A model generated the notes under the pieces. It ran no database searches. It was not told the DNA's origin and saw only the letters and a program-made list of their open reading frames with translations. Below, piece by piece: positions 1-8,032 of a stretch of DNA of 64,000 nucleotides. Position 1 is the first letter of the stretch; the number at the start of each line of letters is the position of its first letter. The position numbers were made by a program, and so were the translations under genes. Origin of the DNA: Intrasporangiaceae bacterium URHB0013 (lineage in GTDB: Bacteria; Actinomycetota; Actinomycetes; Actinomycetales; Dermatophilaceae); NCBI GenBank assembly GCA_000620545.1, contig JIBA01000016.1, positions 1-64,000 on the forward strand, given 5' to 3'.

Positions 1-126
1 TACTCACGTGTTACTCACCCGTTCGCCACTGATCAGACCAAGCAAGCTTGATCGTCACCGTTCGACTTGCATGTGTTAAGCACGCCGCCAGCGTTCGTCC
101 TGAGCCAGGATCAAACTCTCCGTTGA
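1..126 (-). rRNA. rrs: 16S ribosomal RNA, 5' end (partial)
   Basis: Read on the minus strand this is the start of a 16S gene: the universal 27F region (AGAGTTTGATCCTGGCTCAG, about 119-100) is followed by GACGAACGCTGGCGGCGTGC, the ACACATGCAAGTCGAACGG helix and GAACGGGTGAGTAACACGTG. Only about the first 126 nt lie in the window; the rest continues past position 1. The 5' boundary was set by alignment to E. coli numbering (G9 at position 118), so it may be off by a few bases. The short V1 loop and neighbouring bases fit Intrasporangiaceae, but the fragment is too short for a firm placement. Confidence 0.97.
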
Positions 127-360
127 TGTTCAAACACCCACACCCACACAACCCCAGAAGGGCCACGCGAAAGCGAGCAAACTTTGAACCCACAAAAGGG
201 CTCGAAAACCTGACTGAAGTCGAACAACCAGCTCAAAAAGAGTTGATCATTCAGTTTCAACCAAAGGATAATTCGCCCAGAACCGAACCGTCACCCCCAC
301 CCACACAGGAGCAGAAGATCAACCGGCCAGGCCCCAGAACGAGGTAATTGGCATCGATTT

Positions 361-390
361 TTGACACGCTGTTGAGTTCTCAAGAATCGG
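361..390 (-). promoter_or_regulatory. rRNA leader boxA-like / processing element
   Basis: On the minus strand this reads CCGATTCTTGAGAACTCAAC followed by AGCGTGTCAA. TTGAGAACTCAA with the downstream CAGCGTGT is a conserved element of actinobacterial rrn leaders and 16S-23S spacers, linked to Nus-type antitermination and RNase III processing. It sits about 235 nt upstream of the 16S 5' end, as expected. The rest of 127-900 holds no credible gene; it is the long untranslated rrn leader and upstream promoter region. Confidence 0.7.
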
Positions 391-773
391 ACACACCATC
401 AACCAGCCACACAAGCCAGCCTCCGGGGCAACCCTTCAAACTTACCCGCCCCAGCCAGACGAGTCAAACCCGCCGCCCAACCAGACGACCAAGCCCAACC
501 CACCCAACACACAGGCAGCCACACACCCAAACCACCCCGAACAACCAGGGCGCTTCGGACCGCTCCGGACCCTACCCGATGACTCGGGCCGGTCCAGAAC
601 CCCCGACTCGGGCTCCCGACTCGCGGGAACCACCTCCGGGGCCGTCCCAACCTTACCGGATCAACCGGAGGGCCTGGAACCATGTTTCTCAGCCCCGGGA
701 CCGGCCAACTTCGCTGGGTGATCTCTCACCGCCACGGTGGCGTCCGTTCCTCCCTGTCGGGCTGACGAAGAGA

Positions 774-803
774 ACATTACATGGGGCCTCGGGGATCTCA
801 TAA
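774..803 (-). promoter_or_regulatory. Putative rrn promoter
   Basis: Minus strand: TTATGA (803-798), 18-nt spacer, TAATGT (779-774) followed by TCTCTTCG. A TAATGTTCT-type -10 box is familiar from actinobacterial rRNA promoters; the -35 match is weak. It lies about 650 nt upstream of 16S, so further promoters may exist in the leader. Confidence 0.4.
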
Positions 804-900
804 TCCGCCTGCCGCGAGCCGGTCCGAGTCACCGGCCCGGCCCGCTGTACCTGCGCAGGAACGTGCAGCTCCGCCCGGTCGAGATGGCGGAGGCACGGGC

Positions 901-2190
901 TCAGGAGACGCGGTCGATGACGATCGGGGGCAGGTCAGGCCGTGACCCCTCGGGGGCGATGGTGAAACCGCCCTCCAGGGCTTCCAGGGCCCGCTCGAAC
1001 CGCGCCGGCTCATCCGTGTGCAGGGTCAGGAGCGGCTCGCCACCGCGGACCGTCGCGCCCGGCTTGTGGTGCAGCTCGACGCCGGCCCCCGCCTGGACCG
1101 GGTCCTCCTTGCGGGCTCGTCCGGCGCCCAGGCGCCACGCTGCGACCCCGACCGCGAGGGCGTCCAGCTGCACGAGCACCCCGTCGGCGGGTGCGAGGAC
1201 GTGGTGGGTCTCCCTGGCCGTGGGCAGGTCTGCCTCGGGGTCTCCCCCCTGGGCGCGGATCATCCGGCGCCAGACATCCATGGCCCGACCGTCTGCGAGC
1301 ACGTCAGCCGGGTCGATGTCGGAGCGACCAGCACCGGCGACCATCTCGCGGGCCAGGGCGAGGGTGAGCTCGACGACGTCGCCCGGCCCCCCGCCGGCCA
1401 GCACCTCGACGGACTCGCGAACCTCCAGGGCGTTTCCCGCCGTGAGGCCCAGGGGCGTCTCCATGTTGGTCAGCAGCGCCACCGTGTGCACGCCGGCATC
1501 GCCACCGAGGCGGACCATCGTCTCGGCGAGCTCGCGCGCCTGGCCCAGGTCCTTCATGAAGGCTCCGGACCCGACCTTGACGTCGAGCACCAGAGACCCT
1601 GTGCCCTCGGCGATCTTCTTGCTCATGATCGAGGTGGCGATGAGGGGCACGCAGGAGACGGTCCCCGTGACGTCACGCAACGCGTACAGCTTCTTGTCGG
1701 CGGGGGCGAGCCCGGAACCGGCGGCGCAGATCACGGCGCCGACGTCCTCAAGCTGGTGCAGCATCTGCTCGTTCGTCAGGTCGGCCCGCCACCCGGGGAT
1801 CGACTCGAGCTTGTCGAGCGTGCCACCCGTGTGCCCGAGGCCGCGGCCGGACAGCTGGGGGACGGCGACGCCACAGGCCGCGACGATCGGCGCGAGGGGC
1901 AAGGTGATCTTGTCGCCCACTCCCCCGGTCGAGTGCTTGTCGCTCGTCGGCCGAGACAGGCCCGAGAAGTCGAGCCGTTCGCCGGAGCGGATCATCGCGT
2001 CGGCCCACCGGGCGATCTCGCGAGGGTTCATCCCGTTGAGGTAGATCGCCATGGCCAGCGCCGACATCTGCTCCTCGGCGACGGCGCCCCTCGTGTACGC
2101 GTCGATGACCCAGTCGATCTGGGCGTCGGACAGCTCGGCCCGGTCGCGCTTGGCGGAAATGACGTCGACGGCATCGAAGGCTTCGCTCAC
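901..2190 (-). CDS. deoA: Thymidine phosphorylase
   Basis: Pyrimidine-nucleoside phosphorylase that splits thymidine/deoxyuridine to base and deoxyribose-1-phosphate, cytoplasmic. The family signature SGRGLGHTGGTLDKLESIPG is present, with the KHSTGGVGDK phosphate-binding loop and the C-terminal domain with GVLVQLDALAVG. I start at GTG 2190 (MSEAFDAVDVI), giving 429 aa, the usual length; the open frame continues about 100 codons upstream but that part overlaps cdd antiparallel-frame sequence and has no family similarity. It is the last gene of the nucleoside operon, 62 nt after cdd, so imported thymidine and deoxyuridine made by cdd can be degraded at once. Confidence 0.95.
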   Translation of the reverse strand: MSEAFDAVDVISAKRDRAELSDAQIDWVIDAYTRGAVAEEQMSALAMAIYLNGMNPREIARWADAMIRSGERLDFSGLSRPTSDKHSTGGVGDKITLPLAPIVAACGVAVPQLSGRGLGHTGGTLDKLESIPGWRADLTNEQMLHQLEDVGAVICAAGSGLAPADKKLYALRDVTGTVSCVPLIATSIMSKKIAEGTGSLVLDVKVGSGAFMKDLGQARELAETMVRLGGDAGVHTVALLTNMETPLGLTAGNALEVRESVEVLAGGGPGDVVELTLALAREMVAGAGRSDIDPADVLADGRAMDVWRRMIRAQGGDPEADLPTARETHHVLAPADGVLVQLDALAVGVAAWRLGAGRARKEDPVQAGAGVELHHKPGATVRGGEPLLTLHTDEPARFERALEALEGGFTIAPEGSRPDLPPIVIDRVS

Positions 2191-2252
2191 GGGACCATCA
2201 TGTCCCAGCGTCGCCGGCGCGCAGGTCCGGCCCCGCCCGGCGCCACGTCGTC

Positions 2253-2687
2253 TCAGCCGTCGGCGTGACGGAGGTCCTCGGCCCCGAACGCCTGGGGCAG
2301 GACCGCCGACATCGGAAGCACGCCCTCCGGAGTCATGAGCAGGCACCCGGGCCCGCCGTTCTCCCAGAGGAGCTGACGGCAGCGACCGCACGGCATGAGT
2401 GCCTGGCCGTCGCCGCCCACGCAGAAGACGGCCGTCAGGCGCCCACCGCCGGAGGCGTGCAGCTCGGAGACCATGCCGCACTCGGCGCACAGGGCCACGC
2501 CGTAGGCGGCGTTCTCGACGTTGCAGCCGGCCACGACGCGGCCGTCGTCGACGAGCCCGGCCACACCGACCCGGAAGCGGGAGTACGGCGCGTACGCCCG
2601 CTCCATCAGCTCGACCGCGCGCAGCCGCAGCCGCTCCCAGTCCACCTCGTCAGCGGCGCCGCGTGGCGCGCCGGCCGTGGCGGCCAC
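2253..2687 (-). CDS. cdd: Cytidine deaminase
   Basis: Zinc enzyme that deaminates cytidine and deoxycytidine to uridine/deoxyuridine. At 144 aa it has the size of the homotetrameric class. The zinc and catalytic motifs are clear: CAECGMVSEL and MPCGRCRQLL, plus the substrate motif FRVGVAGL and NVENAAYG. In this protein the canonical CAE proton shuttle is intact. The GTG start overlaps the stop of the upstream permease by one base (TAGTG), so translation is coupled to the transporter genes. Confidence 0.95.
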   Translation of the reverse strand: MAATAGAPRGAADEVDWERLRLRAVELMERAYAPYSRFRVGVAGLVDDGRVVAGCNVENAAYGVALCAECGMVSELHASGGGRLTAVFCVGGDGQALMPCGRCRQLLWENGGPGCLLMTPEGVLPMSAVLPQAFGAEDLRHADG

Positions 2688-3955
2688 TAGTGCCCCTCAC
2701 CCTTGCGGTAGATCTGCCCGTCGGCGGCCGGCATTCGCAGGCGTTGCGACGCGAAGGCCAGCACCAGGAGCGTCGTCACGTACGGCAGCGTGCTGGACAG
2801 CTCCGGCGGAACGATGTCGGTCAGTGCATACCAGGCGCCGACGAACGCCCCGACGAAGAGGGCGATGATGCCCTGCACCATGCGACCCTTGCGGACGATC
2901 TGCCAGATGCCGATGCCGACGAGCAGCACCGCGAACAGCAGGAGGAAGGCGTGGACCGTCGTCCCGCCACCGCGCAGCTGTGCGGCGTCGGTGTAGCCGA
3001 AGAGGACCGATCCGGCCATCAGCCCGCCGGGACGCCAGTTGCCGAAGATCATCGCGGCCAGACCGATGTAGCCGCGGCCACCGGTCTGCCCGTCGCGGAA
3101 GACGTTGGCCGCCACGAGAGCGAGGAAGCCGCCGCCGAGGCCGGCCAGGCCGCCGGAGACGAGCACGGCCGCGAACTTGTAGCGAAGCACGTTGACTCCG
3201 AGCGACTCGGCCGCGACCGGGGACTCGCCGACCGACCGCAGGCGCAGGCCGAAGGCGGACCGCCAGAGGATCCAGGCCGTCGCGATGAAGAGCAGGACGG
3301 CGATGATCGTGACGACCGAGACGTTGGTGCAGAAGGCACGGAGCACGCCGGCGAGGTCGGAGATGAAGAAGATGTGCTGCTGCTCGAGCTCTCCGAGGGC
3401 GTCGGAGAGTCCCGGGATGCTGAAGGTCGGCAGCTCCTGGAGCGGCGGCGACTGGGTCGGACCGCCACCGGGCAGCGTGCTGAAGAAGCGCACCGAGAGG
3501 TACTTCGCGAAGCCGAGCGCGATGATGTTGAGGGCGACACCCGAGACGATGTGGTCGACGCCGAACGTCACCGTGGCGATCGCGTGGATGAGGCCGCCCA
3601 CCGCGCCCCCGATGACCGCCCCGACGAGGCCCCACCACGGGCCGAGATGGTAGCCGAGGAAGCCGGCCCCCCACGTGCCGAGGATCATCATCCCCTCGAG
3701 GCCGATGTTGACGACGCCCGCCCGCTCGGACCAGAGGCCGCCGAGACCGGCGAGCGCGATGGGCACGGCCAGGCCGAAGGCCGCGATGAGCAGCCCTGAC
3801 GAGTCGACGTCGTTGGCCCCCGTGACGACCCGGAGCACCGAGAGGACGAGGACGCCGCCGAGGGCGACGCCGACCCACTGGAGAGGACTCAGGCGGAGCC
3901 GACGACGGTTGGTGGTGACCTTCTCGGTGCTGGCGTCGAGTCCGGTGACACTCAT
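2687..3955 (-). CDS. Nucleoside ABC transporter permease (NupC/RbsC-like)
   Basis: Inner-membrane permease (422 aa) of the branched BPD_transp_2 family. Residues from about 25 on form eight or more hydrophobic segments (VGVALGGVLVLSVL, LIAAFGLAVPIALAGLGGLW, and so on), with the family block ERAGVVNIGLEGMMILGTWG. It contains the typical second half GGRGYIGLAAMIFGNWRPGG. Start ATG 3955 overlaps the preceding permease by ATGA. It pairs with the upstream permease, the double ATPase and the BMP lipoprotein to make a nucleoside importer of the YufNOPQ/NupABC type; substrate is inferred from the downstream cdd and deoA. Confidence 0.9.
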   Translation of the reverse strand: MSVTGLDASTEKVTTNRRRLRLSPLQWVGVALGGVLVLSVLRVVTGANDVDSSGLLIAAFGLAVPIALAGLGGLWSERAGVVNIGLEGMMILGTWGAGFLGYHLGPWWGLVGAVIGGAVGGLIHAIATVTFGVDHIVSGVALNIIALGFAKYLSVRFFSTLPGGGPTQSPPLQELPTFSIPGLSDALGELEQQHIFFISDLAGVLRAFCTNVSVVTIIAVLLFIATAWILWRSAFGLRLRSVGESPVAAESLGVNVLRYKFAAVLVSGGLAGLGGGFLALVAANVFRDGQTGGRGYIGLAAMIFGNWRPGGLMAGSVLFGYTDAAQLRGGGTTVHAFLLLFAVLLVGIGIWQIVRKGRMVQGIIALFVGAFVGAWYALTDIVPPELSSTLPYVTTLLVLAFASQRLRMPAADGQIYRKGEGH

Positions 3956-5070
3956 GCCGTCGCTCCTTCCGGGGTGGGGGCGTCGGATCTCGTCGCGGCC
4001 AGCTCCCTCGCCACCCGCTGCTGCTCCAGGCGCACGTCGGCGCGACGGATCAGCTCGTAGGCGATGACGACGGCGAAGAGGATCACGCCCTGGATGATGA
4101 AGACGACCTCGGAGGCGACCCCGGCCCGGATCTGGAGCGCGTTGCTCTGCACGTCGAGGAACGACCACAGCAGCGCTGCGGCCGCGATGCCCAGCGGGTG
4201 GTTGCGACCGAGCAGCGCGATGCCGATGCCGGCGAAGCCGAGCCCGGCCTGGAACGTCGTGCCGTAGCTGTGGTCCTGGCCGAAGAGCAGGGGCATGCCG
4301 ACGAGGCCGGCGAGCGCGCCCGAGGCGATCATCGTCGTGACGACCATCCGGGGCACCTTGACGCCGCTGGCGACGGCCGCGCTCTCCGAGCGGCCGGTCG
4401 CCCGCAGGTCGAAGCCGAACCGGGTCTTGTTGATGACGAACCAGTAGAGGACGCCGACGAGCACCGCGAGCAGGATGAGCGTGTAGACCTTGTTCGTCGC
4501 GCCCGGGATGAGGCTGAGGCCCGAGAGCTGCGACGACTCGGGGATGGGCTTGGTCGAGATGGTGTTGCTGCCGGGCTGCTTGACCGCGATCTTGAGCAGG
4601 AGCCACTGCACGACTCCGGTCGCGATGGCGTTGAGCATGATCGTGCTGATCACCTCGGAGATGCCGCGCCGGACCTTGAGGTAGGCGGCGATGCTCGCCC
4701 ACAGGCCTCCGGCGACCATCGCGACGACGATCGTCAGGAGGACGTTGAGCGGGCCGGGGAACCACGCCTGCCCGGCGAACGCCGCCCCGGCGAAGACCGC
4801 GATGCGGTACTGCCCGTCGACTCCGATGTTGAACAGGTTCATCCGGAAGCCGACGGCGACCGCGACGGCTGAGATGTAGTAGACCGTGGCGCCGTTGACG
4901 ATCTGGACGAGCTGACGCGGCTTGGGCCAGCTGAGGAGGGTCTGCCAGACCTCGACCACCGGGTCGCCGAGGACCAGCAGGATCCCCGAGGTCACGATGA
5001 ACGCGACCACGAGTGCGAGCACCGGAGCGGCAACGGCCAGCAGGAGCTTGCGGGCGCTGAACGTGCTCAT
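3952..5070 (-). CDS. Nucleoside ABC transporter permease (NupB-like)
   Basis: First permease of the importer, 372 aa, BPD_transp_2 family. Hydrophobic segments begin at residue 8 (LLLAVAAPVLALVVAFIVTS); the family block FRMNLFNIGVDGQYRIAVFA is near residue 75 and GFAGIGIALLGRNHPLGIAA near 270. The C-terminal tail is charged and cytoplasmic. Start ATG 5070 overlaps the ATPase stop (ATGA) and its own stop overlaps the next permease start, so these three genes are translated as a block. Confidence 0.9.
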   Translation of the reverse strand: MSTFSARKLLLAVAAPVLALVVAFIVTSGILLVLGDPVVEVWQTLLSWPKPRQLVQIVNGATVYYISAVAVAVGFRMNLFNIGVDGQYRIAVFAGAAFAGQAWFPGPLNVLLTIVVAMVAGGLWASIAAYLKVRRGISEVISTIMLNAIATGVVQWLLLKIAVKQPGSNTISTKPIPESSQLSGLSLIPGATNKVYTLILLAVLVGVLYWFVINKTRFGFDLRATGRSESAAVASGVKVPRMVVTTMIASGALAGLVGMPLLFGQDHSYGTTFQAGLGFAGIGIALLGRNHPLGIAAAALLWSFLDVQSNALQIRAGVASEVVFIIQGVILFAVVIAYELIRRADVRLEQQRVARELAATRSDAPTPEGATA

Positions 5071-6704
5071 CGGGTCTCCTCCGCGCCGCCAGCTGCTCCG
5101 GTCATGGCCGCTCCGAGGTCCTCCGCGGTGACCGTGTCGGGGTCGAACGTGCCGGTGAGCCGTCCCCGGAGGATGACCTGGATGGTGTCGGAGAGGCCGA
5201 TCAGCTCCTCCAGGTCGGCCGAGATGAGCAGCACTGCGAGGCCCTCGCGGCGGGCTTGGCGGATGATGTCCCAGATGCTCGCCTGGGCACCGACGTCGAC
5301 GCCGCGAGTCGGGTGCGCGGCGACGAGCACCTTGGGCCGGTGGCTCATCTCGCGGCCGACGATGAGCTTCTGCTGGTTGCCGCCGGAGAGCGAGCCGGCC
5401 TTGACGTTAATGGACGGCGTCCGGACGTCGTACTCCTTGACGATCCGCTCGGTGTCGGCCTTCGCGCCGGCGGCGTTGATGATGAGTCCCCGGACGTTCG
5501 GCTCCTCGGTCTGGTGGCCGAGGATGCGGTTCTCCCAGAGCGGGGCCTCGAGCAGCAGGGCGTGCCGCTGGCGGTCCTCGGGGATGTAGGCGACGCCGGC
5601 CTCGCGGATCTCGCGCGTGCGCCACTCGGAGATGTCCGTGTCACCGAGGAAGACGAGGCCCGACGTGGGCTCACGCATCCCCATGATGACCTCGACGAGC
5701 TCAGCCTGGCCGTTGCCCTCGACGCCGGCGATGCCGAGCACCTCGCCCGCGTGGATCGTCAGCGAGATGCCGTCGAGCACGTTGCGGCTGGCACCAGCGG
5801 CGCCGAGCACGATGCCCTCGGTGCGCAGGACGACCCGGTCCGTGACCGTGGACTCCTCGGTCCCGGGGGTCGGCAGCTCCGCGCCGACCATGAGCTCGGC
5901 GAGCTGGCGCGCGTTGACCGAGGACGGCTCGACCGTCTTGACGGTCGTGCCGCGCCGGATGACCGTGATTGTGTCGGCGACCGAGAGCACCTCGTCGAGC
6001 TTGTGCGAGATGAACAGGACGGTGAGACCCTCGGACTTGAGCTCGCGCAGGTTGTCGAAGAGCTCGTCGACCTCCTGCGGCACGAGCACGGCGGTGGGCT
6101 CGTCGAGGATGATGATCTTGGCGCCGCGGTAGAGGACCTTGAGGATCTCGATGCGCTGGCGCGCGCCGACGCCGAGGTCCTCCACGAGGGCGTCGGGGTC
6201 GATGTCGAGGCCGTAGTCGTCGGAGATGCGGCGGATCTCGGCCCGGGCACCCTCGCCGATCCCGTGCAGCTTCTCGGCACCGAGGACGACGTTCTCGAGC
6301 ACCGTGAAGTTGTCGGCCAGCTGGAAGTGCTGGAACACCATGCCGATGCCCTCGTCGATGGCGTCGGCGGGCGAGTGCAGGTGCACCTCCCGGCCGTCGA
6401 TGCGGATGGTTCCCTCGTCCGGACGCTGGACGCCGTAGAGGATCTTCATCAGCGTCGACTTGCCCGCGCCGTTCTCACCGACGATCGCGTGGACCGTGCC
6501 CTTGCGGACCGTGAAGCCGATGTCCTTGTTGGCCACGACTCCGGGGAAGCGCTTGGTGATGCCTTCCAGCTCGACTGCGTGGTCGGCCCCAGCGGGGGTG
6601 GCCGGTCGCTCGGGTGCGGATGCAGTGATGGCGACAACTCCTCGTCCGGGCCCGGAGTTCGGGCTCCGGGCAGCAGTGGTCAGGGCACCGGGGCCGCTCG
6701 TCAC
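5067..6704 (-). CDS. Nucleoside ABC transporter, double ATP-binding protein (NupA-like)
   Basis: Cytoplasmic ATPase with two fused ABC domains, as in ribose- and nucleoside-type importers. Domain 1 has Walker A GENGAGKST and LGVGARQRIEILK with Walker B IIILDEPTAVL; domain 2 has the degenerate P-loop GVEGNGQAELV and the signature LSGGNQQKLIVGR. Homology starts at about VELEGITKRFPGVV. The start is uncertain: I use GTG 6704 (545 aa). An in-frame ATG at 6800 lies inside a strong inverted repeat and is less likely. A good Shine-Dalgarno plus TTG at 6637 is in the wrong frame. Position is between the BMP lipoprotein gene and the permeases. Confidence 0.88.
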   Translation of the reverse strand: MTSGPGALTTAARSPNSGPGRGVVAITASAPERPATPAGADHAVELEGITKRFPGVVANKDIGFTVRKGTVHAIVGENGAGKSTLMKILYGVQRPDEGTIRIDGREVHLHSPADAIDEGIGMVFQHFQLADNFTVLENVVLGAEKLHGIGEGARAEIRRISDDYGLDIDPDALVEDLGVGARQRIEILKVLYRGAKIIILDEPTAVLVPQEVDELFDNLRELKSEGLTVLFISHKLDEVLSVADTITVIRRGTTVKTVEPSSVNARQLAELMVGAELPTPGTEESTVTDRVVLRTEGIVLGAAGASRNVLDGISLTIHAGEVLGIAGVEGNGQAELVEVIMGMREPTSGLVFLGDTDISEWRTREIREAGVAYIPEDRQRHALLLEAPLWENRILGHQTEEPNVRGLIINAAGAKADTERIVKEYDVRTPSINVKAGSLSGGNQQKLIVGREMSHRPKVLVAAHPTRGVDVGAQASIWDIIRQARREGLAVLLISADLEELIGLSDTIQVILRGRLTGTFDPDTVTAEDLGAAMTGAAGGAEETR

Positions 6705-6750
6705 GAGACCGACCCGACACCGGTCCGACCGACCGGCGGTGCTGGGGACG

Positions 6751-6793
6751 GACACGGCCCGCGACGACGCTACCGCGCCGCACGGGCCGTGTC
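6751..6793 (-). terminator. Intercistronic stem-loop between lipoprotein and ATPase genes
   Basis: A perfect 11-bp inverted repeat, GACACGGCCCG (6751-6761) and CGGGCCGTGTC (6783-6793), separated by 21 nt, lies in the 144-nt gap between the BMP lipoprotein stop and the ATPase start. No T tract follows. A stem here commonly acts as a partial terminator or 3' stabiliser that leaves the binding protein in excess over the membrane complex; that role is inferred. Confidence 0.55.
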
Positions 6794-6848
6794 TCCCCAT
6801 CAGGGTGTGATGCTGATGCTGTGCAGATGGTGGTACTGGTGTGCCTGA

Positions 6849-7919
6849 CTACGGCTTGGTCGGAACGGTGATCTCGCCGGAGACGATCTTCGTCTTGAAC
6901 TCGTCGATCTGGCTCTTGATGTCGTCGACCTTGCCACCGGTGGTCGCGTAGTCGACACCGTTGGCCTTGAGGTCGTAGACCTTGTTGCCCGTGATGTCCG
7001 TGCCCGCGGACGCCGACTTGAGGAAGTCGTACACCGCGACGTCGACCTTCTTGATCATCGAGGTGAGGATGACGTCACGCACGTCGGGCGTGGCCGTGAG
7101 CGCCTGGTCGGAGTCGACACCGATGGCGAGCTTGTTGGCCGCCTTGGCGGCCGTGAAGACACCGCTGCCCGAGCCACCCGCAGCGTGGTAGACCACGTCC
7201 GCGCCGCCCTGGTAGAGGCCCTCGGCGGCCGTCTTGCCCTTGGCCGGGTCGTTGAAGCCCGAGAAGTCCGGGGGCTGCGAGAGGTACTGGCTCTTGACGA
7301 CGATCGACGGCTTGGCCGCCTTCGCGCCCGCGACATAGCCGGCCTCGAACTTCTTGATGAGGTCGACACCGACGCCGCCGACGAAGCCGACCGTGTTGGT
7401 CTTGGACTTGAGGGCGGCGGCCACGCCGGTCAGGAAGGAGCCCTGCTCCTCGGCGAAGGTCAGCTGGGCCACGTTGGCGCCCGCCGAGTCGGGGGACGCG
7501 TCGTCGATGATGGCGAACTTGACGTCGGGGTTGGCCTTGGCGACCGCACCGATGGCCTTGGCGTAGGCGAAGCCGACACCGATGACGTGGGTCGCGCCCG
7601 CGTCGATGAACTGCTGCAGACGCTCCTCGGTGGCAGCCTCGCTCTCACCGTTGACCTGCGTGGCCTCCTTGAACTCGACACCGAGGTCCGCCTTCGCCTT
7701 GTCGAGGCCCACGGCCGCCGACGCGTTGAAGGACTGGTCACCACGACCGCCGACGCCGTAGGCGATGCCGACGACGAGCTTCTTGCCGGCGGCCTGCGTG
7801 CCGGTGCCGCCGGCGGAGGTGTTGCTGCCCGCGGGCGTGTTGTCGCTGCTGCTGCCGCAGGCCGCGAGGCCGAGCGCGGCGGCGGCGACAACGGCCGCGA
7901 CCTTGGTTGCGTGACGCAA
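6849..7919 (-). CDS. BMP/PnrA-family nucleoside-binding lipoprotein
   Basis: Extracellular lipid-anchored binding protein of the BMP family (Bmp/PnrA/Med), the substrate receptor of the downstream ABC importer. With the TTG start at 7919 the protein is 356 aa and begins with a textbook lipoprotein signal: hydrophobic stretch VAAVVAAAALG then lipobox LAAC at about residue 22. The mature part has VGIAYGVGGRGDQSFNASAA and VGFVGGVGVDLIKKFEAGY, typical of the family. AAAGGAG lies six bases upstream of this TTG, whereas the in-frame ATG 39 nt further up would place a polar segment before the signal. First gene of the operon running to deoA. Confidence 0.9.
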   Translation of the reverse strand: MRHATKVAAVVAAAALGLAACGSSSDNTPAGSNTSAGGTGTQAAGKKLVVGIAYGVGGRGDQSFNASAAVGLDKAKADLGVEFKEATQVNGESEAATEERLQQFIDAGATHVIGVGFAYAKAIGAVAKANPDVKFAIIDDASPDSAGANVAQLTFAEEQGSFLTGVAAALKSKTNTVGFVGGVGVDLIKKFEAGYVAGAKAAKPSIVVKSQYLSQPPDFSGFNDPAKGKTAAEGLYQGGADVVYHAAGGSGSGVFTAAKAANKLAIGVDSDQALTATPDVRDVILTSMIKKVDVAVYDFLKSASAGTDITGNKVYDLKANGVDYATTGGKVDDIKSQIDEFKTKIVSGEITVPTKP

Positions 7920-8032
7920 GAGGTGCTCCTTTAGATTCCGCGGGGCCGATGACGACATCGGCCCAGATAGCACGGAACTGTAGACCCCGGCGCGACAAGT
8001 TCTGGACCGGTGGGGGGAAGTCGCAGGAAGTG

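Noticed and set aside
48-803. Short plus-strand frames in the first 800 bases
   Set aside because: They cross the 16S gene start and its leader; composition is Pro/Thr/Arg low complexity.
2399-3799. 466-codon plus-strand frame over cdd and a permease
   Set aside because: Arg/Asp/Glu-rich shadow of overlapping minus-strand genes with clear family motifs.
6449-6637. TTG start at 6637 with a good Shine-Dalgarno
   Set aside because: The frame (63 codons) has no family similarity and runs through the ATPase P-loop region in the wrong frame; noted only because of its ribosome site.
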